Origin: Leucobacter sp. Ag1
GTDB lineage: Bacteria > Actinomycetota > Actinomycetes > Actinomycetales > Microbacteriaceae
DNA: 64,000 nucleotides
Direction of reading: 5' to 3'
Assembly: GCF_000980875.1 (NCBI RefSeq)
Contig: NZ_LAYO01000096.1
Location: forward strand, 1-64,000
Shown: positions 55,507 through 63,154 of the stretch, in pieces
How the letters are laid out: the number at the start of each line of letters is the position of its first letter
Numbering within the stretch: position 1 is the first letter of the stretch
Translations under genes and position numbers: made by a program
Notes under the pieces: model-generated
Seen by the model: the letters and a program-made list of their open reading frames with translations, nothing else
Database searches by the model: none
What the model was told of the DNA's origin: nothing

Positions 55507-56394
55507 TCAGCGGCGATCAGGATGCGCGCGCCCGGTCCCGATGAGCGCGAGCGCATCCGCGTCCGAGGCACCGATCTCGACGCCCGCCGACCAGCGGCGC
55601 ACCCGCCCGTCGGCCCCGACGACGAGTCCGTTCGTCTCGGGCGCGGCACCGATCCAGCTCAGGTCCGCGCAGCCCGACACCGCGGCGACCGTCGCCCAGG
55701 CATCGGCGACGGCAAGGTCCGCGGCCACGACCGAGGCCCCGACCGCCTCGGCGGTGCGCCCGCTGCGCGGATCGACGAGGTGCCCGCCGCGCTCGGCCCG
55801 CCCCGATGAGGCCACCGCGCCATTGCGCAGGCCGACCCGGGCGAGCACCGCTCCCCGGTCGAGCGGATCGGCGATCCCGATGCTCCAGACCCAGTCGGAA
55901 CGCTCCGCGGTGAACACGCGCACGTCGCCGCCCGCGTTCACCGCGACCGCGTCGACGTCCGCGTCGAGCAGCGGGGCCAGGCAGGCCGCCGCCGCGCGCT
56001 CGACCGACCAGCCCTTCACGTATCCGGTCGGATCGAAGCCGCCCCGCCACTGCGCCGAGAACCGCCCGCCGCTGCGCGACCCGATCCGCGCGCACGCGGC
56101 CGCGACCTCGGCGACCTCGGCGTCGGCGTCGATGAGGAGCTCCCCGCGCCGAATCCGGGAGACCGTCGAGTCGGCGATGAAGGTCGAGAACTTCCGCTCG
56201 TCGGCGCGCACCCGCTCGAGGAACGCCGCGCAGGCCCGGGAGACCGCGGCATCCGCGCCCGCGTGCGTGCGCGGCAGCACGTGCACGCTCAGCACCGTGC
56301 CCATGGCCTCGGCCGTCATCGCGGTGCGCGGGCGCCGCGTCCCCGTGGGCTCCGGCGCCCGCGCCCGCGCCCGCGCCCCGGCCGCTCCGCTCAT
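55507..56394 (-). CDS. apbE: FAD:protein FMN transferase (ApbE)
   Basis: A 295-residue flavin transferase that links FMN from FAD to a Thr/Ser of target proteins. EAMGTVLSVHVL is the N-terminal AMGT motif; FSTFIADSTVSRIRRGEL is the substrate segment; GGFDPTGYVKGWSVERAA is the canonical D-P-x-G-x-V-K-G-W block; VNAGGDVRVF and HLVDPRSG are the FAD/Mg sites. No lipoprotein or signal peptide is seen; the N-terminus is an Arg/Ala repeat of uncertain role, and a start nearer MTAEAMGT is possible. It overlaps the FMN_bind gene (ATGA), which encodes its obvious target. Confidence 0.93.
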   Translation of the reverse strand: MSGAAGARARARAPEPTGTRRPRTAMTAEAMGTVLSVHVLPRTHAGADAAVSRACAAFLERVRADERKFSTFIADSTVSRIRRGELLIDADAEVAEVAAACARIGSRSGGRFSAQWRGGFDPTGYVKGWSVERAAAACLAPLLDADVDAVAVNAGGDVRVFTAERSDWVWSIGIADPLDRGAVLARVGLRNGAVASSGRAERGGHLVDPRSGRTAEAVGASVVAADLAVADAWATVAAVSGCADLSWIGAAPETNGLVVGADGRVRRWSAGVEIGASDADALALIGTGRAHPDRR

Positions 56395-56894
56395 GCGCGC
56401 GCCCGATCGATCGCGGACTGCAGGGACTGCTCGTACCCGTCGCTCGTGTACGTCGCGCCCGACACCAGGTCGACGTTCGCGGTGGTCTTGCCGATCGTCT
56501 CCGAGACGAGCTGGGGGATCGCCTGCGAGTTGATCATCTGGTCCCGGCCGCCGCCATTCGGGTACTGCGGCACGTCGACCGCCGAGATCACGCCGCCCGA
56601 CACGGTGATCCGCACCTGCACATCGCCGTAGCGGGTCGACACCGCGTCACCGAGGTACGTGCCGGTCGCGAGGCCGCTCGCGGCCGTGCTCGGCACCGGG
56701 CTCGTCGTCGCCGGGGCACTCGATCCCGAAGCCGAACCCGAGGTCGATCCCGAAGCGGATCCGCTCGTCGTGCTCGAGGGCTTCGGCTGCACCGCAGCCG
56801 AAGCCGATACAGCCTCGCCGAGCGAGGTCCGGTAGCTGAACAGCAGCACCAGTCCGCTGACGGTGGCCATCAGGGCGATCCAGATCTTCTTCAT
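56391..56894 (-). CDS. FMN-binding domain protein, extracytoplasmic flavin carrier
   Basis: A 167-residue exported, membrane-anchored protein. MKKIWIALMATVSGLVLLFS is a signal anchor, followed by a 45-residue Ser/Gly/Thr/Ala linker. The FMN_bind domain (about 75-167) starts TYLGDAVSTRYGDVQVRITV. It ends with the ApbE target motif D-x-x-S-G-A-T-Y-T (142-150), where the last Thr (150) is the expected FMN attachment site, as in NqrC-like proteins. It sits between apbE (4-bp overlap) and the ferric-reductase-like gene (12 bp), so it probably passes electrons outward from that membrane protein. Confidence 0.92.
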   Translation of the reverse strand: MKKIWIALMATVSGLVLLFSYRTSLGEAVSASAAVQPKPSSTTSGSASGSTSGSASGSSAPATTSPVPSTAASGLATGTYLGDAVSTRYGDVQVRITVSGGVISAVDVPQYPNGGGRDQMINSQAIPQLVSETIGKTTANVDLVSGATYTSDGYEQSLQSAIDRARA

Positions 56895-56906
56895 GAGCGG
56901 GCCTCC

Positions 56907-58358
56907 TCAGGCTCCTCCGGTCGAGAACGATTCGCGGTGCAGGCGTTCACGGCGCACGCCCACGGCGCGCAGGTCGTCGGCGACGGCGTCGGCCCACGCA
57001 TCCGGTCCGCACAGGTAGACGTCGGTGCGGTCCAGATCCTCCGCGATGTAGCGGAGCAGCTCCGGTCCGTTCCAGGCCGCGTGCGTGGCCGGCAGCCAGG
57101 TCGACCCGACACGGGTGCGCGCGCCGTTCATCTCGATGTGGCGCACCCCGCGGCGGCGGACCAGCTCGGCGATCGCGGCCCGCGAGGAGGCGGCCCCCGG
57201 TTCGTGGTCGCGGGTCACGAGCGTGGCCTCGCCCGGCGCGTACCGCTCGGACTGCAGCAGCGCAACGAGGGGCGCGACCCCGAAACCAGCTCCGAGCATC
57301 AGCAGGTGCTGGCCGCGGCGCTGCTCGCCGGTCATGGCGCCGAATGGGCCTTCGAACAGGACCGGCACGCCCGGGGCGAGGCGGGTGAGGCGCGCGGTAC
57401 CGTCGCCGACGAGCTGGGCCGAGATCACGAGACGGTCCGCGGTCGGCGCCTCCGCCAGCGAGAACGGATGCCCCCGGGTCCAGCCCGGTCCGTCGAGGAA
57501 CCGCCACACCAGGAACTGCCCCGCGGCCGCCCCCAGCCGGTCGAGACGCCGGCCGCGCATCACGACCCGTACGCCGCGCAGCCCGTCGGCCTCGACGCGA
57601 TCGACTGCGACGCGGTGCCGGAGGGATCGCGCGAGCGGACGCAGCGCCCGGAACCAGAGCACCGCGGCCGCGGTCGCTCCCCAGAGCGTCCACCACACGG
57701 TGCTCGTGAGCGCATCGCCGGCGAAGTCGCCGCCGGTCCAGATCATGTGCGGGATCGCGAGGCCCACCCCGAGGTACGCGTAGAGGTGGAGCAGGTGCCA
57801 CGATTCGTAGCGCAGACGGCGCCGGGCGCGTCGGGCAGAGGTGAGACCGACGAGCACGATGAGCAGGGTGCCGGCGACGGCGAGCAGCATGCCCGCGTAG
57901 TTCCACGTGAAATCCCACAGCTGCAGGAGGGGGTTCTCGCCCGACGCGATCCCGTAGCCGATCACGAGGAGCACGATGTGGGCTGAGAGCAGCCCGAACG
58001 ACCACATGCCCACGATCCGATGCGCCCGGATCATGCCGTCCCGACCGAAGCCGCGCTCGAAGAGCGGGACCCCGGCGAGCAGCAGCACCTGCAGCAGCAG
58101 GAGTTCGGCCGCGACGAGTCCGGTCAGACGGCCGAGCGAGTCGAGGGCGTCGGCCGGAGCCCCCGAGAAGGCTGCGGCGATCGCCTGGAGGCCGCCGCCC
58201 CGCACCCAGAGCGCCGCGACGAGCAGCGAGACGGCCCAGACCAGGCTCACCGCGCCGAGACGCCAGCGGTCGCGGCGTCGGGCGCGACGTCCCGGGTCGT
58301 GCGCCGGATCGGGATCCGGCCCTGCGGCGATGCCGCGCGATGCGGTACTGGTGCTCAT
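56907..58358 (-). CDS. Ferric-reductase-like transmembrane flavohaem oxidoreductase
   Basis: A 483-residue membrane protein. Six hydrophobic helices (about residues 30-240) contain paired histidines suited to haem (GMIRAHRIVGMWSFGLLSAH and YESWHLLHLYAYLGVGLAI), the ferric reductase-like fold. The cytosolic half is an FNR-type module: GQFLVWRFLDGPGWTRGHPF (FAD-binding RxxS-like region), LLMLGAGFGVAPLVALLQSE (NAD(P)H site) and VYLCGPDAWADAVADDLRAV. It should draw electrons from NAD(P)H through FAD and haem to the flavinylated carrier encoded next. Start ATG 58358. Substrate outside the cell is unknown. Confidence 0.9.
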   Translation of the reverse strand: MSTSTASRGIAAGPDPDPAHDPGRRARRRDRWRLGAVSLVWAVSLLVAALWVRGGGLQAIAAAFSGAPADALDSLGRLTGLVAAELLLLQVLLLAGVPLFERGFGRDGMIRAHRIVGMWSFGLLSAHIVLLVIGYGIASGENPLLQLWDFTWNYAGMLLAVAGTLLIVLVGLTSARRARRRLRYESWHLLHLYAYLGVGLAIPHMIWTGGDFAGDALTSTVWWTLWGATAAAVLWFRALRPLARSLRHRVAVDRVEADGLRGVRVVMRGRRLDRLGAAAGQFLVWRFLDGPGWTRGHPFSLAEAPTADRLVISAQLVGDGTARLTRLAPGVPVLFEGPFGAMTGEQRRGQHLLMLGAGFGVAPLVALLQSERYAPGEATLVTRDHEPGAASSRAAIAELVRRRGVRHIEMNGARTRVGSTWLPATHAAWNGPELLRYIAEDLDRTDVYLCGPDAWADAVADDLRAVGVRRERLHRESFSTGGA

Positions 58359-58471
58359 GCTGCGATCGTCGCGACCGGTTTCTCAACTGAGGCTCAGAAA
58401 GCCGCGCTTCCAGCGAGCTCACGCGAGAGACATATGGAACTCCCAGCATCGGGTGTGGCCGCCCGGGCCGT

Positions 58472-58501
58472 TTGCGGTTCGCTCGCGCGGCTGCCTATGC
58501 T
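58472..58501 (+). promoter_or_regulatory. Promoter of the FHA gene
   Basis: TTGCGG (58472-58477), an 18-bp spacer and TATGCT (58496-58501), leader about 60 nt. The remainder of the divergent gap 58359-58567 has no gene. Confidence 0.5.
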
Positions 58502-58567
58502 GAGGGCGCCCGCGCGGCGGGCGACGAGCGGAGCCGCCCCTCGGGCCGGCGGATCGAGGGAGACCGG

Positions 58568-59401
58568 ATGAGCGCAGCAGAACCCGCGCCGCCCGGCGCG
58601 CCCGTTCCTCAGGATCCCCGCCTGCGCCCGGTTCCCCCGCCGCGGTTCAGCGAACCGGCCGACAGCACCGTGCCGCTCGTGCTGCCCGGGCCGCCCATCT
58701 CGGTCGTGCTCGGCCCGGCACCGCGGAAGGGTGCCGCCGCGGCCGCTCCCGAACGCGCGGAGGCCCCGGTGCCGGTGCCTGCGCCAACGCCCGTGCCAGA
58801 AGCTGCGCCCGTTCCCGTGGCGGAGCCCGAACCGGCACCTCGCACGTCCGTTCCGACGCCCCAACCCCCGCCCGCGCCGCCCGCCGTCGAGACCGCGATC
58901 GAGCCGACCACGGTGCCCGCGGCGCCCTCGGCCCCCGCACACGCACCGGCGCCGGCAGCGCCCGCAGCACCAGTACCGCGCCCGGTCTCCGAGCTCGCGC
59001 TCGACGATGACGACCTGGAGCTGACCATCGTCGTCCCCCGCGGGGCGCTCCTCACCGACTGGAACCTCGTCGACCGCGACGGGACCGCGTTCCGGCTGCA
59101 TCGCAGCAACGTACTCGGGCGCAGACCCTCCGGGGCCGGAGCGCCCGAGCACGCGCAGCTGGTGCTGCTCTCGGATCCCGATCGGGTGCTGTCGCGCACC
59201 CACGCCCTGCTCGAGGTCATCGACGACGAGGTCTGGGTCACCGATCTGCACTCCACGAACGGGAGCGCGGTGCGCGAGCCCGGGCAGCCCGCCCGTCGCC
59301 TCGAACCGGGCACGCGCGTGCGCGTGCTGCTCGGCAGCGTGCTGAGCTTCGGCGGACGCGCGGTCTCGTTCGCGTACGACGGGCACGGCCCCCGGGCCTA
59401 G
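58568..59401 (+). CDS. FHA domain protein with a long Pro/Ala-rich linker
   Basis: A 277-residue cytosolic protein. Residues 1-165 are low-complexity Pro/Ala/Val (for example APVPVPAPTPVPEAAPVPVA). The FHA domain (about 175-265) shows RLHRSNVLGRRPSG for the conserved G-R strand, LSRTHALLEVIDDEVWVTDL for the S-R-x-H block and HSTNGSAV for the N-G pair. FHA domains bind phosphothreonine, so it is a likely partner of a Ser/Thr kinase not present here. ATG 58568 has GAGGGAGA upstream. Function in this context unknown. Confidence 0.9.
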   Translation: MSAAEPAPPGAPVPQDPRLRPVPPPRFSEPADSTVPLVLPGPPISVVLGPAPRKGAAAAAPERAEAPVPVPAPTPVPEAAPVPVAEPEPAPRTSVPTPQPPPAPPAVETAIEPTTVPAAPSAPAHAPAPAAPAAPVPRPVSELALDDDDLELTIVVPRGALLTDWNLVDRDGTAFRLHRSNVLGRRPSGAGAPEHAQLVLLSDPDRVLSRTHALLEVIDDEVWVTDLHSTNGSAVREPGQPARRLEPGTRVRVLLGSVLSFGGRAVSFAYDGHGPRA

Positions 59402-59454
59402 CCCGAGTCGGCGGCTCCTCGTCCGCCGGAGCGCCCGGTTCGCGCGGCCGATCC

Positions 59455-60618
59455 TTAGTCGAACATGCGCGCGGCCGCGACCGCTTCGGCGCGCACGGCG
59501 GCGAGGTCGTCGCCGGTGACGGTGACGTGGCCGACCTTGCGGCCGGGGCGCGGCTGCTTGTCGTAGCTGTGGATCTTGGCCGCGGGGTGCGCGGCGAGCA
59601 CCTCGGCGTAGCGGACCGGCATGGGGCCCTCGGCGGGGCCGCCGAGCACGTTCACCATGACGGCGGCGGGCCGGGTCATCGAGGTATCGCCGAGGGGCAG
59701 GTCGGCGACGGCGCGCAGGTGCTGCTCGAACTGGCTCGTGACGGATCCCTCGATCGAGAAGTGCCCGGAGTTGTGAGGGCGCATCGCGAGCTCGTTGACG
59801 AGCACACGGCCGTCACGGGTCTCGAACATCTCGACGGCGAGCACGCCGGTGACGCCGACGCCCTCGGCGACCGTGACGCCGATGCGGGCGGCCTCGTCGA
59901 GGGTCGCCGGGTCGGCGACGGGGGCCGGCGCGAGCACCTCGGCGCAGACGCCGTCGCGCTGGATCGTCTCGACGACGGGCCACGCGCGGGTCTCGCCGGA
60001 GGGCCTGCGGGCGACGAGCTGCGACAGCTCGCGGGTGAAGTCGACCAGTTCTTCGACGAGCAGCTGCCCACCGCGCCCGTCTTCCGCGAGGGCGGCGAAC
60101 CAGTCGCGCACCTCACTCGCGTGCGAGACGACGCGGACGCCCTTGCCGTCGTAGCCGCCGCGGGCGGTCTTGACGACGGCGCGGCCGCCGCGGGCGTCGA
60201 TGAACCCCTGCAGCGCGGCCTCGTCGGCGACCGCGGCCCAGGCGGGCACGGGGACGCCGAGCTCGCCGAGCTTCTGCCGCATGAGGATCTTGTCCTGGGC
60301 GAACTGGAGCGCGTCGGGGCGCGGGTGCACTGCGACGCCGCGGGCCTCGAGCTCCCGCAGGATCTCGCCGGGCACGTGCTCGTGATCGAAGGTGATCACG
60401 TCGACGGTCTCGGCGAAGGAGGTCACCGTCTCGGGGTCGCGGTAGTCGCCGACCCGGTCGGCGGCGCGCTCCGCGCTCGATCCCTCGTTCTCGGCGAGCA
60501 CGCTGATGCGCAGGCCGAGGTGGATCGCGGGCGGCACCATCATGCGGGCGAGCTGCCCACCGCCGATGACGCCGATGCGGATGCTGCCGATCTCTTCGAT
60601 GCTGCTCACCCGATCCAT
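59455..60618 (-). CDS. purK: N5-carboxyaminoimidazole ribonucleotide synthase
   Basis: ATP-grasp enzyme of purine synthesis, 387 residues, making N5-CAIR from AIR, bicarbonate and ATP, the substrate of PurE. IRIGVIGGGQLARMMVPPAI, VDVITFDHEHVPGEIL, ARGVAVHPRPDALQFAQDK, ARGGYDGKGVRVV (ATP-binding glycine loop) and FVNELAMRP-like VLVNELAMRPHNSGHFSIEG are diagnostic. ATG 60618 is preferred; a GTG 12 nt downstream is also possible. It is divergent from a drug exporter. purE is not adjacent, being 5.7 kb downstream. Confidence 0.95.
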   Translation of the reverse strand: MDRVSSIEEIGSIRIGVIGGGQLARMMVPPAIHLGLRISVLAENEGSSAERAADRVGDYRDPETVTSFAETVDVITFDHEHVPGEILRELEARGVAVHPRPDALQFAQDKILMRQKLGELGVPVPAWAAVADEAALQGFIDARGGRAVVKTARGGYDGKGVRVVSHASEVRDWFAALAEDGRGGQLLVEELVDFTRELSQLVARRPSGETRAWPVVETIQRDGVCAEVLAPAPVADPATLDEAARIGVTVAEGVGVTGVLAVEMFETRDGRVLVNELAMRPHNSGHFSIEGSVTSQFEQHLRAVADLPLGDTSMTRPAAVMVNVLGGPAEGPMPVRYAEVLAAHPAAKIHSYDKQPRPGRKVGHVTVTGDDLAAVRAEAVAAARMFD

Positions 60619-60656
60619 TTTGCCAGGCGGCGACGCGCCGCGCGCCACCAACAATG

Positions 60657-60700
60657 GTTGACGGGAGACAACGAATCGCATATAGTTGCATTCCGTCAAC
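60657..60700 (+). promoter_or_regulatory. Strong promoter with overlapping dyad, probable MarR operator
   Basis: TTGACG (60658-60663), a 17-bp spacer and TATAGT (60681-60686) is the best SigA-type promoter in the window. It is enclosed by the inverted repeat GTTGACGG (60657-60664) and CCGTCAAC (60693-60700), with an imperfect inner dyad around the -10. A regulator bound here would block RNA polymerase; the MarR-family protein encoded at 62502 is the candidate. The rest of 60619-60839 has no gene. Confidence 0.65.
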
Positions 60701-60839
60701 GATTTGCGACCCCGCACGCGGGTCCGATCCGACCCTCCGTGCCGGCGGGGCCGCGCGACGCCCCGTTCGGCGACGCCGCCGGGCGCCGCGCACGCGCACC
60801 GCACGAACCGATCAGTAGAACAGGATCCCAGCACTCCAG

Positions 60840-62492
60840 ATGTCCAGCACGGCAGCACGCTCCACGCCCACCGCCCCCGCCCGGGGCGCCTCCGCGAACG
60901 ACGAGGTCCTGCACGGCCGCGCCAAGGCCTGGGCCCTCACCGGCCTGTTCCTCAGCATGGCCGTCTCGATGCTCTCGATGACGGTGGTCGGCACCTCGAT
61001 GCCGATCATCATCGCCGACCTCGGCGGCGACCAGGCGGCATTCACCTGGGTGGTCACCGCCACCATGCTCGCGAGCGCCATCTCGACGCCGATCTGGGGG
61101 AAGCTCGCCGACCTCACCAGCAAGAAGGTGCTGCTGCAGGCGTCGCTGATCATCTTCACCCTCGGCTCCGCCCTCGCCGGCACCGCCGAGGGCCCGGGCT
61201 GGCTCATCGCGTTCCGCGTACTGCAGGGTCTCGGCGCCGGCGGCCTCGGCGCGCTCGGCCAGATCGTGCTCGCCGAGATCATCAGCCCGCGCGAGCGCGG
61301 CAAGTACATGGGCATCATGGGCGCGATCATGGCCGTCTCGACCGTCGGCGGGCCGCTCCTCGGCGGCGCGATCACCGACTCGATCGGCTGGCGCTGGAAC
61401 TTCACCGTCGCCGTCCCCATCGCCGTCGTCGCGATCATCGTGCTGCAGCGCACCCTGCACCTCCACACCGCCCGCCGCAAGGTCAAGATCGACTACCTCG
61501 GCGCGTCGCTCATCTCGATCGGCTTCGCGAGCCTCCTCATCTGGGTCACGCTCGGCGGCACCCAGTTCGACTGGTGGTCGTGGCAGACCGCGCTCATGGT
61601 CGGCGGTGGCATCGCGCTGCTCATCGCGGCCGTGATCGTCGAGCTCAAGGTCGAGGAGCCCCTGATCCCGCTCGGCCTGTTCAAGAACCGCACCTTCACC
61701 ATGGCCGTCATCGCGAGCCTCGCCGTGGGCCTGGCCATGTTCGGCACCTCGGTGTTCCTCGGCCAGTACATGCAGCTCGCCCGCGGCAAGACCCCGACCG
61801 AGTCGGGCCTGCTCACCATCCCGATGATGGCCGGCCTGCTCATCGCGTCGACGCTCGTCGGCCAGATCATCTCGCGCACCGGCAAGTGGAAGCGCTACAT
61901 GGTGGCGGGATCCTTCCTCCTGCTCGCCGGCCTGCTCCTGCTCGGACAGCTGCGCTACGACACCTCGCTCTGGTACGTGGGTGTCTCGATGTTCGTGCTC
62001 GGCGCCGGCGTCGGCATGTGCATGCAGAACCTCGTGCTCGTCGTGCAGAACACCGTCTCGCCCGACCAGATCGGCGTCTCGAGCTCGGCCGTCACCTTCT
62101 TCCGCACCATCGGCGGCACCGCCGGAATGTCGGCGCTCGGCGCCATGCTCTCGCACCAGATCGTCGACTTCGTGAAGGACGGCCTCGCCGCGCTCGCGAA
62201 GACCGATCCCGCCGCGCTGGCCGGAGCCGACAAGCTCGCCGGCGGCACGATCCCCAAGGTCGCCGAGCTGCCCGGCCCGATCCGCACCGTGGTCGAGGCC
62301 GCGTACGGCCACGGCATCGGCGACGTGTTCCTCGCCGCCTCCCCCATCGCCATCGTCGCGATCGTCGCGATCATGCTCCTGCCGAACCTGCCTCTGAGCA
62401 GCAAGAGCGCCGCCCAGCAGCGCTCCGAGCTGGCTGCGAAGAACGCCGCGGACGAGGCCGAGCACGCGGACCTCGCAGCAACCGGACGTTAG
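60840..62492 (+). CDS. MFS drug exporter, DHA2 (EmrB/QacA-like) family
   Basis: A 550-residue fourteen-helix transporter that exports drugs or lipophilic ions by proton antiport. MTVVGTSMPIIIADLGG is helix 1 with the DHA2-type motif; PIWGKLADLTSKKVLL is the loop 2-3 signature; FRVLQGLGAGGLGALGQIVL is helix 4; MGAIMAVSTVGGPLLGGAIT is antiporter motif C. The C-terminus is a charged Ala/Glu tail. The ribosome site before ATG 60840 is weak. Its promoter carries a dyad likely recognised by the downstream MarR protein. Confidence 0.92.
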   Translation: MSSTAARSTPTAPARGASANDEVLHGRAKAWALTGLFLSMAVSMLSMTVVGTSMPIIIADLGGDQAAFTWVVTATMLASAISTPIWGKLADLTSKKVLLQASLIIFTLGSALAGTAEGPGWLIAFRVLQGLGAGGLGALGQIVLAEIISPRERGKYMGIMGAIMAVSTVGGPLLGGAITDSIGWRWNFTVAVPIAVVAIIVLQRTLHLHTARRKVKIDYLGASLISIGFASLLIWVTLGGTQFDWWSWQTALMVGGGIALLIAAVIVELKVEEPLIPLGLFKNRTFTMAVIASLAVGLAMFGTSVFLGQYMQLARGKTPTESGLLTIPMMAGLLIASTLVGQIISRTGKWKRYMVAGSFLLLAGLLLLGQLRYDTSLWYVGVSMFVLGAGVGMCMQNLVLVVQNTVSPDQIGVSSSAVTFFRTIGGTAGMSALGAMLSHQIVDFVKDGLAALAKTDPAALAGADKLAGGTIPKVAELPGPIRTVVEAAYGHGIGDVFLAASPIAIVAIVAIMLLPNLPLSSKSAAQQRSELAAKNAADEAEHADLAATGR

Positions 62493-62495
62493 GCT
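62490..62495 (+). promoter_or_regulatory. -10 element, probable leaderless promoter of the MarR gene
   Basis: TAGGCT, 6 nt, ATG 62502; its first three bases are the stop codon of the exporter gene. The regulator could thus be made independently of the exporter. Confidence 0.4.
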
Positions 62496-62501
62496 CGAAT
62501 C

Positions 62502-63089
62502 ATGCAGGATCAGCGGGATGCGGACGAGGTCGCCGGCGACGGCGCGACCCCGGGGGGCGTCGCGCCCGGCGGCATCGACGGCGGTGTGCTCGACAGCCGC
62601 ATCGCCGAGATCATCGCCGAGTTCTCGGAGGTGTTCGCCTACGCCCGCACCCGCTGGGCCCGGTTCGCCGAGGAGGTGCACCCGGAGCTCAAGGGCGTCG
62701 GCATGATCGTGCTGCAGCTGATCGTGAAGAAGGGTCCGATCACGGCCACCCGGATCGCGCAGATGCTCGACATGGACAAGGCGATGGTCAGCCGTCAGGT
62801 CTCGAAGCTCCGCGAGCTCGACATGATCGACGCGGAGCCCGCACCCGAGGATCGCCGCGTCGTGCTCCTCACTCCGAGCGCGAACGCCGTCGAACTGCTC
62901 GATGGACTGCGCGACCGCTGGGCGCACGGGTACCACGAGCGGTTCCGGGGCTGGACCCTGGAGGAGCTCGAGGTGATGCGCGACGGCCTGCACCGCTTCA
63001 ACGCGACCGCGGACCTCTCGATGCCCGACGGCCCCGCCGCCCGCTGCGTGCGCGAGCAGGGTGAAACCGCGGGAGCGGAAGCGTCTTAG
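62502..63089 (+). CDS. MarR family transcriptional regulator
   Basis: A 195-residue winged-helix dimer. After a Gly/Asp-rich 30-residue leader, the dimerisation helix and wHTH follow: LKGVGMIVLQLIVKKGPITA, TRIAQMLDMDKAMVSRQVSK (recognition helix), LRELDMIDAEPAPEDRRVVL (wing, with the DxRR-type motif). It lies 9 bp after the DHA2 exporter and probably represses it through the dyad at 60657-60700, with release by an exported compound. Convergent with the truncated CWB2 gene. Confidence 0.92.
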   Translation: MQDQRDADEVAGDGATPGGVAPGGIDGGVLDSRIAEIIAEFSEVFAYARTRWARFAEEVHPELKGVGMIVLQLIVKKGPITATRIAQMLDMDKAMVSRQVSKLRELDMIDAEPAPEDRRVVLLTPSANAVELLDGLRDRWAHGYHERFRGWTLEELEVMRDGLHRFNATADLSMPDGPAARCVREQGETAGAEAS

Positions 63090-63100
63090 AGAACGGGGGG

Positions 63101-63135
63101 GGGCCCTGGCCGCCGCGAAGGAATGACCAGGGCCC
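63101..63135. terminator. Bidirectional terminator
   Basis: GGGCCCTGG (63101-63109) pairs with CCAGGGCCC (63127-63135), and flanking G and C runs can lengthen the stem. It lies between convergent genes. A run of nine G (63095-63103) precedes it. Confidence 0.75.
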
Positions 63136-63154
63136 ACCCGCTACTCAGCACTGA

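Noticed and set aside
57909-57922. Second parS-like string (TTCCACGTGAAAT)
   Set aside because: It lies inside the ferric-reductase-like coding sequence, has fewer matches and is explained by codons.
63095-63103. Run of nine G as a phase-variable tract
   Set aside because: It is in the gap after the MarR stop, outside any reading frame or promoter, and forms part of a terminator stem; it may also be a sequencing-length error.
60696-63137. 813-residue minus-strand open frame opposite the exporter and MarR genes
   Set aside because: Composition (Glu/His/Arg/Gly runs) is that of an antisense shadow; both plus-strand genes have full family signatures.
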